DNA of 64,000 bases from the NCBI GenBank assembly GCA_965284565.1, contig OZ260100.1:2232001-2296000 (forward strand), given 5' to 3'. Under the pieces are notes generated by a model that worked only from the letters and a program-made list of their open reading frames with translations, did not search any database and was not told the origin of the DNA. Numbering within the stretch: position 1 is the stretch's first letter; each line of letters begins with the position of its first letter. The DNA comes from BRH-c54 sp965284565. Its GTDB lineage: Bacteria; Bacteroidota; Bacteroidia; Flavobacteriales_E; Vicingaceae. Positions 1 to 7,741 of this stretch are shown here, piece after piece. Made by a program: the position numbers and the translations under genes.

Positions 1-77
1 AGTAGTAGTGCTTGATGATGGTCTTTGCTGAGAGGAACAATACTTTTATGTCTTTTTAAAGGTTTAGGTTTTTCCAT
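1..77 (-). CDS. Hemerythrin-domain protein, N-terminal fragment
   Basis: Only the first 25 codons lie in the window, beginning at ATG 77 on the minus strand; the gene continues beyond base 1. The peptide runs MEKPKPLKRHKSIVPLSKDH and then HQALL. The LSKDHHQALL pattern is the usual opening of hemerythrin/HHE-type proteins, in which the first His ligands follow an LSxDHH motif. Such proteins bind a di-iron centre and handle O2 or NO. It lies 10 nt after the small gene at 88-393, so it is probably the last visible gene of the truncated haemoglobin operon. The family call rests on a short motif and is moderately certain. Confidence 0.6.
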   Translation of the reverse strand, partial: MEKPKPLKRHKSIVPLSKDHHQALL

Positions 78-87
78 TTGAGTGAGA

Positions 88-393
88 TTATAATCGTTCT
101 GTAATTTTAGAGATTTTAGAACTTGCATACACGCCAAATCCATTAACTACTAAGCCTTTTACATTATGTTGTTTGGAAGAAATGGCAATAACAATCATGG
201 CATCTCCCGGATCTGTCATTCCTTCAAACCTATATATTTCATCTATTTCAAATTCATCAGGAGATAATCTTAAAGAAGTACTTTTACACTCTATACATTC
301 AACCTCTGTAAGTAATGAGAAATTTGTTGTATATCCTCTTTTTTGAAGATCATTTACAGCTTCTGTAACGGTTTCGTAGCTTTTTGGTATCAT
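88..393 (-). CDS. Small conserved protein of the family often labelled phosphoribosylpyrophosphate synthetase
   Basis: A 101-residue soluble protein with no signal peptide or membrane segment. Its layout (a CIEC motif at about residues 33-36, then LSPDEFEIDEIYRFEGMTDP, then a C-terminal GxxVNGFGVYA segment) matches a short Bacteroidota family that databases often name phosphoribosylpyrophosphate synthetase. At about 100 residues it lacks the size and motifs of a real PRPP synthetase, so I would not transfer that function. It sits between a truncated haemoglobin gene (6 nt upstream) and a hemerythrin gene (10 nt downstream), which suggests a role near O2/NO chemistry, but that is inference from context only. 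Confidence 0.7.
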   Translation of the reverse strand: MIPKSYETVTEAVNDLQKRGYTTNFSLLTEVECIECKSTSLRLSPDEFEIDEIYRFEGMTDPGDAMIVIAISSKQHNVKGLVVNGFGVYASSKISKITERL

Positions 394-399
394 GGTAAA

Positions 400-795
400 T
401 TAGTTTAAAGGTTTTGCAGAATTTTTTTTGTAAAAATCTATTTTTAATTGAAAAATTTCTGCCATTTTATTTGCCCTCCATTTGGCTTCATCTGCTTTTT
501 CTCCTGTAAATAGTTCATCAATAGTTGCATTAAATAATAGTAACCACCTATTAAAATGAGTTTTATCAACAGGTAAGTTTGCATGTGGTGCAAACGGACT
601 GCCACTATAAGTATGCTCTTCTAACAATACAGTTTGCCAAAATCTATACATTTTTTCTAAATGTATGGGCCATTTATCTTGAATTATATTGTTAAAAATG
701 TCTTTTAATAAATCATCTTCACGAACTTTATCATAAAAAGTATTGACTAATAATTTAATTTCATCAAGAGACAATATTTCTTTTTTTGTTGACAT
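400..795 (-). CDS. Group III truncated haemoglobin
   Basis: A 131-residue globin of the 2-over-2 type. The segment FWQTVLL, then GSPFAPHANLPVDKTHFNRW and WLLLF, is characteristic of group III (P-type) truncated haemoglobins; His71 in PHANL is the likely proximal haem ligand, with His80 nearby. It is cytoplasmic, with no signal peptide. Such globins bind O2 and NO and are usually linked to NO detoxification or redox sensing. It is the first gene of an operon with the small protein at 88-393 and the hemerythrin gene at the window edge. A good promoter lies just upstream. The length is normal for the family. Confidence 0.85.
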   Translation of the reverse strand: MSTKKEILSLDEIKLLVNTFYDKVREDDLLKDIFNNIIQDKWPIHLEKMYRFWQTVLLEEHTYSGSPFAPHANLPVDKTHFNRWLLLFNATIDELFTGEKADEAKWRANKMAEIFQLKIDFYKKNSAKPLN

Positions 796-817
796 GAATT
801 AATAATATGAAGTAATA

Positions 818-848
818 CAAATTTACTTAAAATAGGGGAGAGGTACAA
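818..848 (-). promoter_or_regulatory. Promoter of the truncated haemoglobin operon
   Basis: On the minus strand a -7 box TAAATTTG (818-825) is preceded by TTG (846-848) with 20 bp between them, the spacing of the Bacteroidota sigma-ABfr promoter. It lies 22 nt upstream of the start codon at 795. A 6-bp inverted repeat AAGTAA-N7-TTACTT (810-828) overlaps the -7 box and could be an operator. Confidence 0.6.
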
Positions 849-871
849 TTGAAAATTGTTATGTTTTCACA

Positions 872-902
872 AAAAAAGCTACTCATTTTGAGTAGCTTTT
901 TT
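872..902 (-). terminator. Intrinsic terminator after the lipoprotein gene
   Basis: A perfect 9-bp stem AGCTACTCA/TGAGTAGCT with a 3-nt loop, flanked by runs of A and T. It lies 22 nt beyond the stop codon of the gene at 925-2022 and ends in T residues in the minus-strand reading. Confidence 0.8.
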
Positions 903-924
903 ATTATGATATATGTTTATTATT

Positions 925-2022
925 TTATTGTGGACACATATAATTTGAAGTTGTACTGTTTCCAAAACAAAAGCTTAATCCCATTACAGAAAGTTTTTCT
1001 ATGGTTGGAGTAGTAAGATTTAAATTACCAGTATTAGGATCAATAGTTGATATCCAGTTATAAGTTTCTCTTGATGAAAAAACGCCTAAACCGTTTGTAA
1101 TATTTGTATAGCTTGGTTTATTTTGATTGACTGTATTTGATGGTTCAGCAACTTCCATATAAACATTTAGCTCAGTTCCTGCAATTACAAACTCTAAATC
1201 AACATTTCCTAATTCTCTGTGAGATAAATTGGGTAAAGTACTAGGAACAGTTGCTGTAATGTTATCAAAAAATGTAGCACCATCCATTGTCCATTCTATT
1301 AATTCATTGCCATCAACAGGATTGGTAGCTTTTATTTCTCCCATTTTCATAACAACTTTTTGTGGTTGCGGAGAAATGCCGCTTGACGCAACAAAATGAT
1401 TGGTATAATTGAAAACCAATTTAGCATCTATACGTCCAACATTTTTTCCAGTAGTAAAACTAATAGATCTATTTGCAAAACCACCGTTATTTGGAGCTCC
1501 TATCCAAAAAGCCATTTTTTGACTTAACGTAGGAGATGTTACCGTACTGTTTCCAACTATAAGTGTTTCAGAAGTAATTTCTTTATCTAATTTAGAATTA
1601 TAAATTTTAAGTTTATAGACATTATTTCTGTTTATTGCAGGTTCAACAAACTTGTATAAAACATTAACAGAGTTATCAAACACACCATCATCCTTAGGGA
1701 CTTCATTAACAGTTCTCACTAAATTGTAACTTCCTACATAATTACCATTGTCTCCTCTATATTCTTCAACAGTAGCAGTTAATTCGTCTGCTGCATAATT
1801 AAAGTTTTCTTGATTAGCAGCAAGCGTATTGGCATTAACACCATCATCTGGTAAAAATACTTTGTTAATTTTTATGTAATGAATACTGTCATTTGGATTA
1901 ATCAATCCGTAAACAACGGTAATGTCTTTATATTCAGCATTAAGGTCAACTTTAGTTTCACAAGAAAACAATAATGTAGAAATGGATAATATTATACTGT
2001 AAAAATAAAATGAATACTTCAT
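925..2022 (-). CDS. Outer-membrane-type lipoprotein, DUF4249-like, unknown function
   Basis: A 365-residue protein with a lipoprotein signal: hydrophobic N-terminus, then LLFSC with Cys21 as the lipidated residue. The mature N-terminus (VDLNAEYKDITVVYGLINP, then NDSIHYIKINKVF) looks like the Bacteroidota DUF4249-type envelope lipoproteins, which begin with a beta-rich domain. No catalytic motif is visible. It is a single gene with its own -7 box TACATTTG (2043-2050) 20 nt before the start and a terminator after the stop. The lipoprotein call is firm; the family assignment is tentative and the function unknown. Confidence 0.65.
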   Translation of the reverse strand: MKYSFYFYSIILSISTLLFSCETKVDLNAEYKDITVVYGLINPNDSIHYIKINKVFLPDDGVNANTLAANQENFNYAADELTATVEEYRGDNGNYVGSYNLVRTVNEVPKDDGVFDNSVNVLYKFVEPAINRNNVYKLKIYNSKLDKEITSETLIVGNSTVTSPTLSQKMAFWIGAPNNGGFANRSISFTTGKNVGRIDAKLVFNYTNHFVASSGISPQPQKVVMKMGEIKATNPVDGNELIEWTMDGATFFDNITATVPSTLPNLSHRELGNVDLEFVIAGTELNVYMEVAEPSNTVNQNKPSYTNITNGLGVFSSRETYNWISTIDPNTGNLNLTTPTIEKLSVMGLSFCFGNSTTSNYMCPQ

Positions 2023-2042
2023 GGTTCTAAAAAATTAAACAA

Positions 2043-2050
2043 CAAATGTA
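2043..2050 (-). promoter_or_regulatory. -7 promoter box of the DUF4249-like lipoprotein gene
   Basis: TACATTTG on the minus strand fits TAnnTTTG and lies 20 nt upstream of the start codon at 2022. I see no convincing -33 TTG. Confidence 0.4.
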
Positions 2051-2173
2051 GGTTTTTTCCATTAAACGAAACAGCCATGAGATAAATTTTATCTTACTAA
2101 GAGAATTATTAATAGTAGAGATTTACTTATCATCTATAAAAAACAATAAAATAAACATATGAAACAATATTTG

Positions 2174-2181
2174 TAGTTTTG
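2174..2181 (+). promoter_or_regulatory. -7 promoter box of panB
   Basis: TAGTTTTG fits the Bacteroidota TAnnTTTG consensus and ends 25 nt before the panB start codon. No clear -33 TTG is seen. Confidence 0.45.
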
Positions 2182-2206
2182 TTATTCAATTTTTAAATAT
2201 TTCAAT

Positions 2207-3025
2207 ATGTCTATCCATTCTAATGATGTAAAAAGAGTTACTACGCACATTCTCCAAGAGATGAAGCATAATAATGAAAAAATAAGTATGCTTACTGGTT
2301 ACGATTTTTCATTAGCAAAAATTATTGATACTGCGGGTATTGATGTTATTTTAGTTGGAGATTCTGCATCTAATGTAATGGCAGGGCATGAAACTACGCT
2401 TCCTATTACCTTAGATCAAATGATTTACCATGCATCTTCTGTAATAAGAGCAGTTAAAAGAGCTTTAGTGGTAGTAGATATGCCTTTTGGTTCTTACCAA
2501 GGAAATTCTAAAGAGGCGCTTTCTTCTGCTATTAAAATTATGAAAGAATCTGGAGCTCATGCTGTGAAAATGGAGGGAGGTAAAGAAATTTTAGAATCCA
2601 TTGAAAGAATTCTTTCTGCCGGGATACCGGTGATGGGGCATTTAGGACTAACTCCTCAATCTATCTATAAATTTGGAACATACATTGTTAGAGCAAAAGA
2701 AGAAGAGGAAGCAAATAAATTGCTTGAAGATGCAAAATTGCTTGAAGAAGCAGGTTGTTTTGCTATTGTTTTAGAGAAGATTCCTGCTCATTTGGCTGCA
2801 AAAGTAGCTCAAGAAGTTAAAATTCCTATTATTGGTATAGGAGCAGGTAATGGAGTAGATGGACAAGTGCTTGTATTACATGATATGCTAGGGATTACCC
2901 ATGAGTTTAGTCCAAGATTCTTGAGACGTTATAACAATTTGTACGAAGAAATTAAAGGCTCAGTAGAAGCTTATATTAAAGATGTTAAATCTCAAGATTT
3001 TCCTAACGAGAAAGAGCAGTATTGA
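2207..3025 (+). CDS. panB: 3-methyl-2-oxobutanoate hydroxymethyltransferase (ketopantoate hydroxymethyltransferase)
   Basis: A 272-residue cytoplasmic TIM-barrel enzyme. It transfers a hydroxymethyl group from methylenetetrahydrofolate to 2-oxoisovalerate, the first committed step to pantothenate and CoA. The Mg-binding and catalytic motifs are all visible: VGDS (Asp of the metal site), VVDMPFGSY, VKMEGG and VLEKIPA with the presumed catalytic Glu. The length matches the family (about 260-275). It stands alone, with a promoter box just upstream and a convergent ABC-F gene downstream. The short Lys/Glu-rich C-terminal tail is unremarkable. Confidence 0.95.
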   Translation: MSIHSNDVKRVTTHILQEMKHNNEKISMLTGYDFSLAKIIDTAGIDVILVGDSASNVMAGHETTLPITLDQMIYHASSVIRAVKRALVVVDMPFGSYQGNSKEALSSAIKIMKESGAHAVKMEGGKEILESIERILSAGIPVMGHLGLTPQSIYKFGTYIVRAKEEEEANKLLEDAKLLEEAGCFAIVLEKIPAHLAAKVAQEVKIPIIGIGAGNGVDGQVLVLHDMLGITHEFSPRFLRRYNNLYEEIKGSVEAYIKDVKSQDFPNEKEQY

Positions 3026-3092
3026 TTAGCTGGTTAAATTGTTTGAAGGTTTACTATTAATAAATAACTATTAACGGTTTCCAAACCTCTTA

Positions 3093-4694
3093 TCAAGCAT
3101 ACAACTGATCTTTTTGCTGATTTACTTTCTCACTTTCCAAATATTCATCAAAAGTCATTTCTTTATCGATACAACCGTTTGGTGTTAATTCCACAATTCT
3201 ATTAGCAATGGTTTGAACAAACTCATGATCATGAGAAGTAAACAAGATGGTTCCTTTAAAATCTATTAAGGAGTTGTTTAAAGCGGTAATAGATTCCAAA
3301 TCTAAATGGTTAGTAGGTTCATCCATTAATAAAACATTTCCTTCTGCCAACATCATTCTAGAAAGCATACATCTTACTTTTTCTCCACCCGAAAGCACAT
3401 CAGATTTTTTAAAAACTTCTTCACCAGAAAACAACATCTTACCTAAAAAACCTCTAATGTAAACTTCATCTTTTTCCTCAGAGAACTGACGTAACCAATC
3501 AATTAAATTATCACTACCATCAAAAAAATGAGCATTTTCATTAGGTAAATAAGCGGTGGTAATGGTTTGCCCGAAAGTAAACTTACCTTCATCGGCTTTT
3601 TGGTTATTTTCTAAAATTTCGAATAAAGCGGTTGTAGCCATAGAGTTTTTACTAACGAAAGCAATTTTATCTCCTCTTCTTACATTTAAGTTCAAATCTT
3701 TAAACAAACCGTTTTTACTTAAATGTTCAATGTGTAGAATTTGATCTCCGGCATCTCTTTGTTGGTTAAAGATTATAGCAGGGTATCTTCTTGTGGAAGG
3801 TTTAATATCTTCAAAATTAATTTTCTCCAACATTTTTTTCCTACCTGTTGCTTGTTTAGATTTAGATGCATTGGCACTAAAACGAGCAATAAAGTCTTGT
3901 AGTTCTTTTTTCTTTTCTTCAGCTTTTTTGTTAGCAGATTGTTTCTGACGTAATGCTAACTGACTAGCCTGATACCAAAAAGTATAATTTCCGCTGAATA
4001 AATTAATCTTACTAAAATCTATATCTACAATTTGAGTACAAACGGTATCTAAAAAGTGTCTGTCGTGAGATACCACAATTACTGTATTTTTAAATTCAAG
4101 TAAGAAATCTTCTAACCAATTGATGGTAAGAATATCCAAATCGTTGGTAGGTTCATCCAAAATTAATACATCAGGATTGCCAAAAAGAGCTTGAGCTAGT
4201 AAAATCCTTACCTTTTCATTTCCACTTAGCTCTTCTAAGGTTAAATAATGCTTATCTTCACTAATTCCTAAATCACTTAACATAGATGCTGCATCCGCCT
4301 CAGCATTCCAGCCATCCATTTCGGCAAATTCGGCTTCTAATTCGGAAGCTTTAATTCCATCAGCATCAGAAAAATCAGGTTTAGCATAAATAGCATCTTT
4401 TTCTTGCATCACTTTCCAAAGCTTTTCATGACCCATTAAAACTGTATTCAAAGCAGTTTCATTATTGTATTTAGAGTGGTCTTGACTTAAAACAGCCATT
4501 CTTTTTCCTTTGTCTAAAGAAATTGAACCTGAATTAGGCAAAATTTCTCCTGATAAAATTTTTAAGAAAGTTGATTTTCCGACTCCATTAGCACCAATAA
4601 CACCATAGCAATTTCCATCAGTAAATTTTATATTTACATCATCAAATAGCACTCTTTTTCCATATTGTAATGAAACATTCTGAACAGTTATCAT
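3093..4694 (-). CDS. ABC-F family ATPase (ribosome-associated type)
   Basis: Two ABC ATPase domains on one chain without membrane segments, about 533 residues, as in YbiT/EttA-type ABC-F proteins that act on the ribosome. NBD1 has Walker A GANGVGKS, signature LSGNE and Walker B VLILDEPTNDLD. NBD2 has signature LSGGEKVR and Walker B VLLMDEPTNHLD, but its Walker A position reads SKNSMATTAL and lacks the GK[ST] core. A Lys-rich linker of about 80 residues separates the two domains. The start was set at ATG 4694 (MITVQNVSLQYG); an in-frame ATG at 4739 lies upstream of the -7 box and inside the neighbouring terminator, so it is unlikely. The exact ABC-F subfamily is not certain. Confidence 0.9.
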   Translation of the reverse strand: MITVQNVSLQYGKRVLFDDVNIKFTDGNCYGVIGANGVGKSTFLKILSGEILPNSGSISLDKGKRMAVLSQDHSKYNNETALNTVLMGHEKLWKVMQEKDAIYAKPDFSDADGIKASELEAEFAEMDGWNAEADAASMLSDLGISEDKHYLTLEELSGNEKVRILLAQALFGNPDVLILDEPTNDLDILTINWLEDFLLEFKNTVIVVSHDRHFLDTVCTQIVDIDFSKINLFSGNYTFWYQASQLALRQKQSANKKAEEKKKELQDFIARFSANASKSKQATGRKKMLEKINFEDIKPSTRRYPAIIFNQQRDAGDQILHIEHLSKNGLFKDLNLNVRRGDKIAFVSKNSMATTALFEILENNQKADEGKFTFGQTITTAYLPNENAHFFDGSDNLIDWLRQFSEEKDEVYIRGFLGKMLFSGEEVFKKSDVLSGGEKVRCMLSRMMLAEGNVLLMDEPTNHLDLESITALNNSLIDFKGTILFTSHDHEFVQTIANRIVELTPNGCIDKEMTFDEYLESEKVNQQKDQLYA

Positions 4695-4717
4695 AAAGCT
4701 TAATTTTTTTTGAGGTG

Positions 4718-4725
4718 CAAAAGTA
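4718..4725 (-). promoter_or_regulatory. -7 promoter box of the ABC-F gene
   Basis: TACTTTTG on the minus strand lies 23 nt upstream of ATG 4694. It argues against the longer start at 4739, which would lie upstream of the promoter. Confidence 0.45.
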
Positions 4726-4737
4726 CGCCTAATAAAC

Positions 4738-4768
4738 AAAAAAAGCTACCATTTTTGTGGTAGCTTTT
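4738..4768 (-). terminator. Intrinsic terminator after the Spy/CpxP-like gene
   Basis: A 10-bp stem AAAAGCTACC/GGTAGCTTTT with an 8-nt loop, ending in a run of T on the minus strand, 22 nt beyond the stop of the gene at 4790-5200. Confidence 0.75.
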
Positions 4769-4789
4769 CTAGTAAGGTTAAAAGTTAAT

Positions 4790-5200
4790 TTATTCTTTTT
4801 CTAATTGTTGTTTCTTTATTGGTTGAGCTGTTGGGGCTTTAATTCTTTTTTGTTTATGCTCCATTTTTTTGTGGTGCATTGCTTTCATTTTTTCTACTTG
4901 CTCTTCAGTTAAAACTTCTTTTATTTCTTCTTTTTCAGCTTTATGCAATTCGTGTATTTTGTCTTTTAAAGCTTTCTTTTCTTCAGCTCTTTTGGCATGA
5001 ATTTCTTTAATTTTTTCTACTTGCTCATCACTTAGTTCTAGTTCGGCTTTCATTTTTTCCATATGTTCACCTTTTTCATATTGACCAGCATGTGCTTTAT
5101 GAGCATGATCGCAATCTTTCTTTTTAGCATCCTGTGCATTTACCATTGTAGCTCCTGCAACTATTAATGTTGCGGCTAATATCATTTTTAATTTTTTCAT
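4790..5200 (-). CDS. Spy/CpxP-like periplasmic helical protein
   Basis: A 136-residue secreted protein with a clear signal peptide (MKKLKMILAATLIVAGATMVNAQ, cleavage probably after NAQ). The mature part is almost all charged helix with two copies of an LTxxQ-like motif, LSDEQVEKIKEIH and LTEEQVEKMKAMH, the hallmark of the Spy/CpxP chaperone fold and its Bacteroidota relatives. It is rich in His, Met and Lys (for example HAHKAHAGQY), which may bind metal. A monocistronic gene with a terminator of its own. Chaperone or metal-stress function is inferred from the family, not shown. Confidence 0.65.
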   Translation of the reverse strand: MKKLKMILAATLIVAGATMVNAQDAKKKDCDHAHKAHAGQYEKGEHMEKMKAELELSDEQVEKIKEIHAKRAEEKKALKDKIHELHKAEKEEIKEVLTEEQVEKMKAMHHKKMEHKQKRIKAPTAQPIKKQQLEKE

Positions 5201-5327
5201 AATGTTATAATTTTAGATGGTTGAAATTATTTTTTATTTTAATAAAGGTAACGAATATCATGCCATAGTTATAAACAGTTATAATATTTTCTTTAAGATA
5301 AAACATGACATTCATCAGCTAATTTTT

Positions 5328-5335
5328 TATCTTTG
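5328..5335 (+). promoter_or_regulatory. -7 promoter box of the Crp/Fnr gene
   Basis: TATCTTTG fits TAnnTTTG and ends 20 nt before the start codon at 5356. A direct repeat AGTTATAA-AC-AGTTATAA lies about 60 bp upstream in the same intergenic region. Confidence 0.5.
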
Positions 5336-5355
5336 TAAAAATTTTAGTTTTTTAA

Positions 5356-6066
5356 ATGAAAAATCAAAAAGAATTCCCTAGATGTCAGACTTGTGGTACT
5401 AAACATATGTCTGTGTTTTGTGCTTTAAATAATGAACAAGTAGATGAGATTGACAGCAGTAAAGGTTGTAATTTTTATAGCAAGGGTCAGGTTATTTTTC
5501 ATGAGGGCAATAGAACAAATGGAATTTACTGTATCAATCAAGGAAAGGTAAAACTTTTTCAGATAGGTGCCGAAGGAAAAGAGCAAATTATTCGTTTTGC
5601 TAAACCAGGAGATGTTGTTGGTTATCGAGCTCTTTTAAGCGAAGAACCTTTGTCTGCTTCTGCTACTGCAATTGAAGATGATACCACAATTTGTTTTATT
5701 CCTAGAGATCAAATTCTCTCAATGATAACTCAAAATCCAAACTTTAACTTCAAGTTTTTAAAAATGTTGAGCCATGAATTAGGAGAGGCTGCAAAAATAA
5801 TAACTGATTTAGCTCAAAAACCTGTTAAAGAGAGGTTGGCAGAAACGCTTTTAATTCTCAAAGATACTTTTGAATTAGATGAAGATGAAAATATTCAGGT
5901 AAAATTATCTAGAGAAGAGTTAGCAAACATCGTTGGTACAGCAACAGAATCTGTTATTAGGTTGCTTTCTGAGTTTAAAAAAGATAAGCTTATTGCTATT
6001 GAAGGTAGAAATATTAAAATACTTAATATTCCTGCATTAACAAGAGTAGCAAATATTTTTGAATAA
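5356..6066 (+). CDS. Crp/Fnr family transcription regulator with N-terminal cysteines
   Basis: A 236-residue regulator: Cys-rich N-terminus (CQTCGTKHMSVFC, then a further Cys in KGCNF), cyclic-nucleotide-type beta-roll (about residues 35-125), dimer helix, and a C-terminal winged helix (LSREELANIVGTATESVIRL). The recognition helix keeps the Glu and Arg four residues apart (ESVIR) that in Crp and FNR contact TGA half-sites. The Cys pattern recalls FNR, which carries an O2-labile Fe-S cluster, but the spacing is not identical. It may recognise the TGATN4ATCA boxes at nirK and norC elsewhere in this window; that is inference. Its stop is 4 nt from the convergent DUF493 gene. Confidence 0.85.
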   Translation: MKNQKEFPRCQTCGTKHMSVFCALNNEQVDEIDSSKGCNFYSKGQVIFHEGNRTNGIYCINQGKVKLFQIGAEGKEQIIRFAKPGDVVGYRALLSEEPLSASATAIEDDTTICFIPRDQILSMITQNPNFNFKFLKMLSHELGEAAKIITDLAQKPVKERLAETLLILKDTFELDEDENIQVKLSREELANIVGTATESVIRLLSEFKKDKLIAIEGRNIKILNIPALTRVANIFE

Positions 6067-6070
6067 TATT

Positions 6071-6349
6071 TTAAAGAGAAATAATCCCCTCAATTTTTTC
6101 AGCTTTTTTATATACCGCTATAATTTCATCGGGGTTTATCATCATTTCTTTTGCAGTAACGCTAATAAACTTGTTTGTTTTAGATTGACGGGTAAGCACT
6201 TCAGCTTCTTTGCCAAATAATGCTTCTACCAATGCTAGTTTATGATTATCGGCAGGAATGATAAATTTAAACATGTAGACACTCGGCCAGCTAAACTGTT
6301 CTTCTAGTTTTGCTTTTAGACTATTATAAAATTTTTCTTTGTCTTCCAT
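6071..6349 (-). CDS. DUF493 (YbeD-like) family protein
   Basis: A 92-residue protein of the small ACT-like DUF493 fold: FYNSLKAKLEEQFSWPSVYM, then MFKFIIP, followed by SVTAKEMMINPDEIIAVYKK. Family members are cytoplasmic and of poorly known function; E. coli YbeD is the best-known relative. It follows the TolC gene by 43 nt in the same direction and is probably co-transcribed with the efflux operon, although a functional tie is not evident. Its length is normal for the family. Confidence 0.8.
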   Translation of the reverse strand: MEDKEKFYNSLKAKLEEQFSWPSVYMFKFIIPADNHKLALVEALFGKEAEVLTRQSKTNKFISVTAKEMMINPDEIIAVYKKAEKIEGIISL

Positions 6350-6392
6350 TAGTGAGTTTTTAGAAATACAAAGTTACCAAAATATCTTACTG

Positions 6393-7736
6393 TTATTCTG
6401 CTACAAATGGAACTCCGTAATAAAACTCTAATACTTTTATTTTAAAAGTATAATCGTATTTGGCTCTTAATAATTGAGATTCAGCAGTAAAAAGTCTGTT
6501 TTTGGTTTGGTTAAAATCAAAAGCATTCATGTTACCCACCTGAAATCTTTCTTGAGCGTAATTAAAAGCTTCACTTTGTGCTTCAACAGATTTTTTAGAT
6601 GCTTCAAACGATTTAGAAGCTGACTTAGCATCTGTATAAGCAATTTGTACAGATTCTCTTAATCTTAGTTTTTCACTTTCTAAATTGTTTTTAGCTCTTT
6701 CCATATTAATTTCTGCTCGGGTTACAGATGTTCTAAACTGAAACCTATTAAATATAGGAATGTTTAATGACAAACCTAAAAAATGCCCGAGGTTATTATC
6801 CAACTGCTCGTTATGCGGAAAAAAATCCAGATAACCTTGTCGGTGCTGATAAACTGTACTTAAGCTATAGTTAAATGAAAGTGAGGGTAAATAATTTGCC
6901 TTAGAAATTTTCACGCCTTTTTCAGCACTTTCAATAGTAAGTTCGGCAGCTTTTATTTCAGGAAAAGAAATAGCAGCTTTTTCATAAATTACGGTTGATT
7001 CATTTGCAATAATTGTACTGTTAGGGTCTTTTAATTCAATTTCTTCAATTGCTATAGTTCCTTCAGGTAGTTGTAATAGTTGAGCCAATCTAAGAGTGGC
7101 CATGTCAAAACTGTTTTCTGCATCAATTAGGGTTTGTTCATCACTTCCTAAAGTGGCTTTAATGTTTAATAAATCTCCTTTGGGTGCTAAACCTGCATCT
7201 ACTAAACTCGTAATTCTTTCTACTTCTTTTGTACTAATGTCAACCTGAAATTGAGCTATTTTAATTTGTTCTTTAGCAAACAATACTTGTAAATAGGCAT
7301 TTACAACATTTAAAGAAATGTCGTTTTTCATTTTTGTAATGTTTGCTTCTTGAACTGCAACATTTATTTGAGCTTGATTTAACGTATAAACGTTAGCAAA
7401 ACCATCAAATAAAACTATATTAGAATTTAAGCTGTAATTATTTGATCTGTAATCGGCAGAAACCCTAGAGCCTGTAGCGTCAATAGAAGAACCAAAGTTG
7501 AATGATTGAGAAGCAGAGGCGTTTAAGTTGGGTAAGAAATTTCCTCTTGCATTTTTCACATCTTGGTATTGATTGAGTTTATCTAGCTCTGATTGTTTAA
7601 TAGAAATATTGTTTTCTAAAGCATAATCAACACATTCTTTTAGCGTCCATACTTTATTTTCTGCTGTATCTTGAGCAAATAAGCTGGATTGAATAGCGAT
7701 GAAAACAGAGACTATAAATATTTTTTTGAATTGCAT
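6393..7736 (-). CDS. TolC family outer membrane efflux protein
   Basis: A 447-residue protein with a signal peptide (cleavage near SLFAQ) and two tandem outer-membrane-efflux (OEP) repeats of long coiled-coil helices. The start of the mature part, WTLKECVDYALENNISIKQ, is the standard TolC-family opening, and the C-terminal repeat contains the SxRxxYExG-like RFQVGNMNAFDFNQTKNRLF. It forms the outer-membrane channel of a tripartite pump. It lies 5 nt downstream of the adaptor gene and is the fifth gene of the efflux operon. Confidence 0.93.
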   Translation of the reverse strand: MQFKKIFIVSVFIAIQSSLFAQDTAENKVWTLKECVDYALENNISIKQSELDKLNQYQDVKNARGNFLPNLNASASQSFNFGSSIDATGSRVSADYRSNNYSLNSNIVLFDGFANVYTLNQAQINVAVQEANITKMKNDISLNVVNAYLQVLFAKEQIKIAQFQVDISTKEVERITSLVDAGLAPKGDLLNIKATLGSDEQTLIDAENSFDMATLRLAQLLQLPEGTIAIEEIELKDPNSTIIANESTVIYEKAAISFPEIKAAELTIESAEKGVKISKANYLPSLSFNYSLSTVYQHRQGYLDFFPHNEQLDNNLGHFLGLSLNIPIFNRFQFRTSVTRAEINMERAKNNLESEKLRLRESVQIAYTDAKSASKSFEASKKSVEAQSEAFNYAQERFQVGNMNAFDFNQTKNRLFTAESQLLRAKYDYTFKIKVLEFYYGVPFVAE

Positions 7737-7741
7737 AATTA

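Noticed and set aside
88..393. Annotation as phosphoribosylpyrophosphate synthetase
   Set aside because: The protein is about one third of the enzyme's length and lacks its PRPP-binding motif.
4695..4739. Longer start for the ABC-F protein at ATG 4739
   Set aside because: It lies upstream of the -7 box and in the terminator of the neighbouring gene; homologues begin at MITVQN-like sequence.
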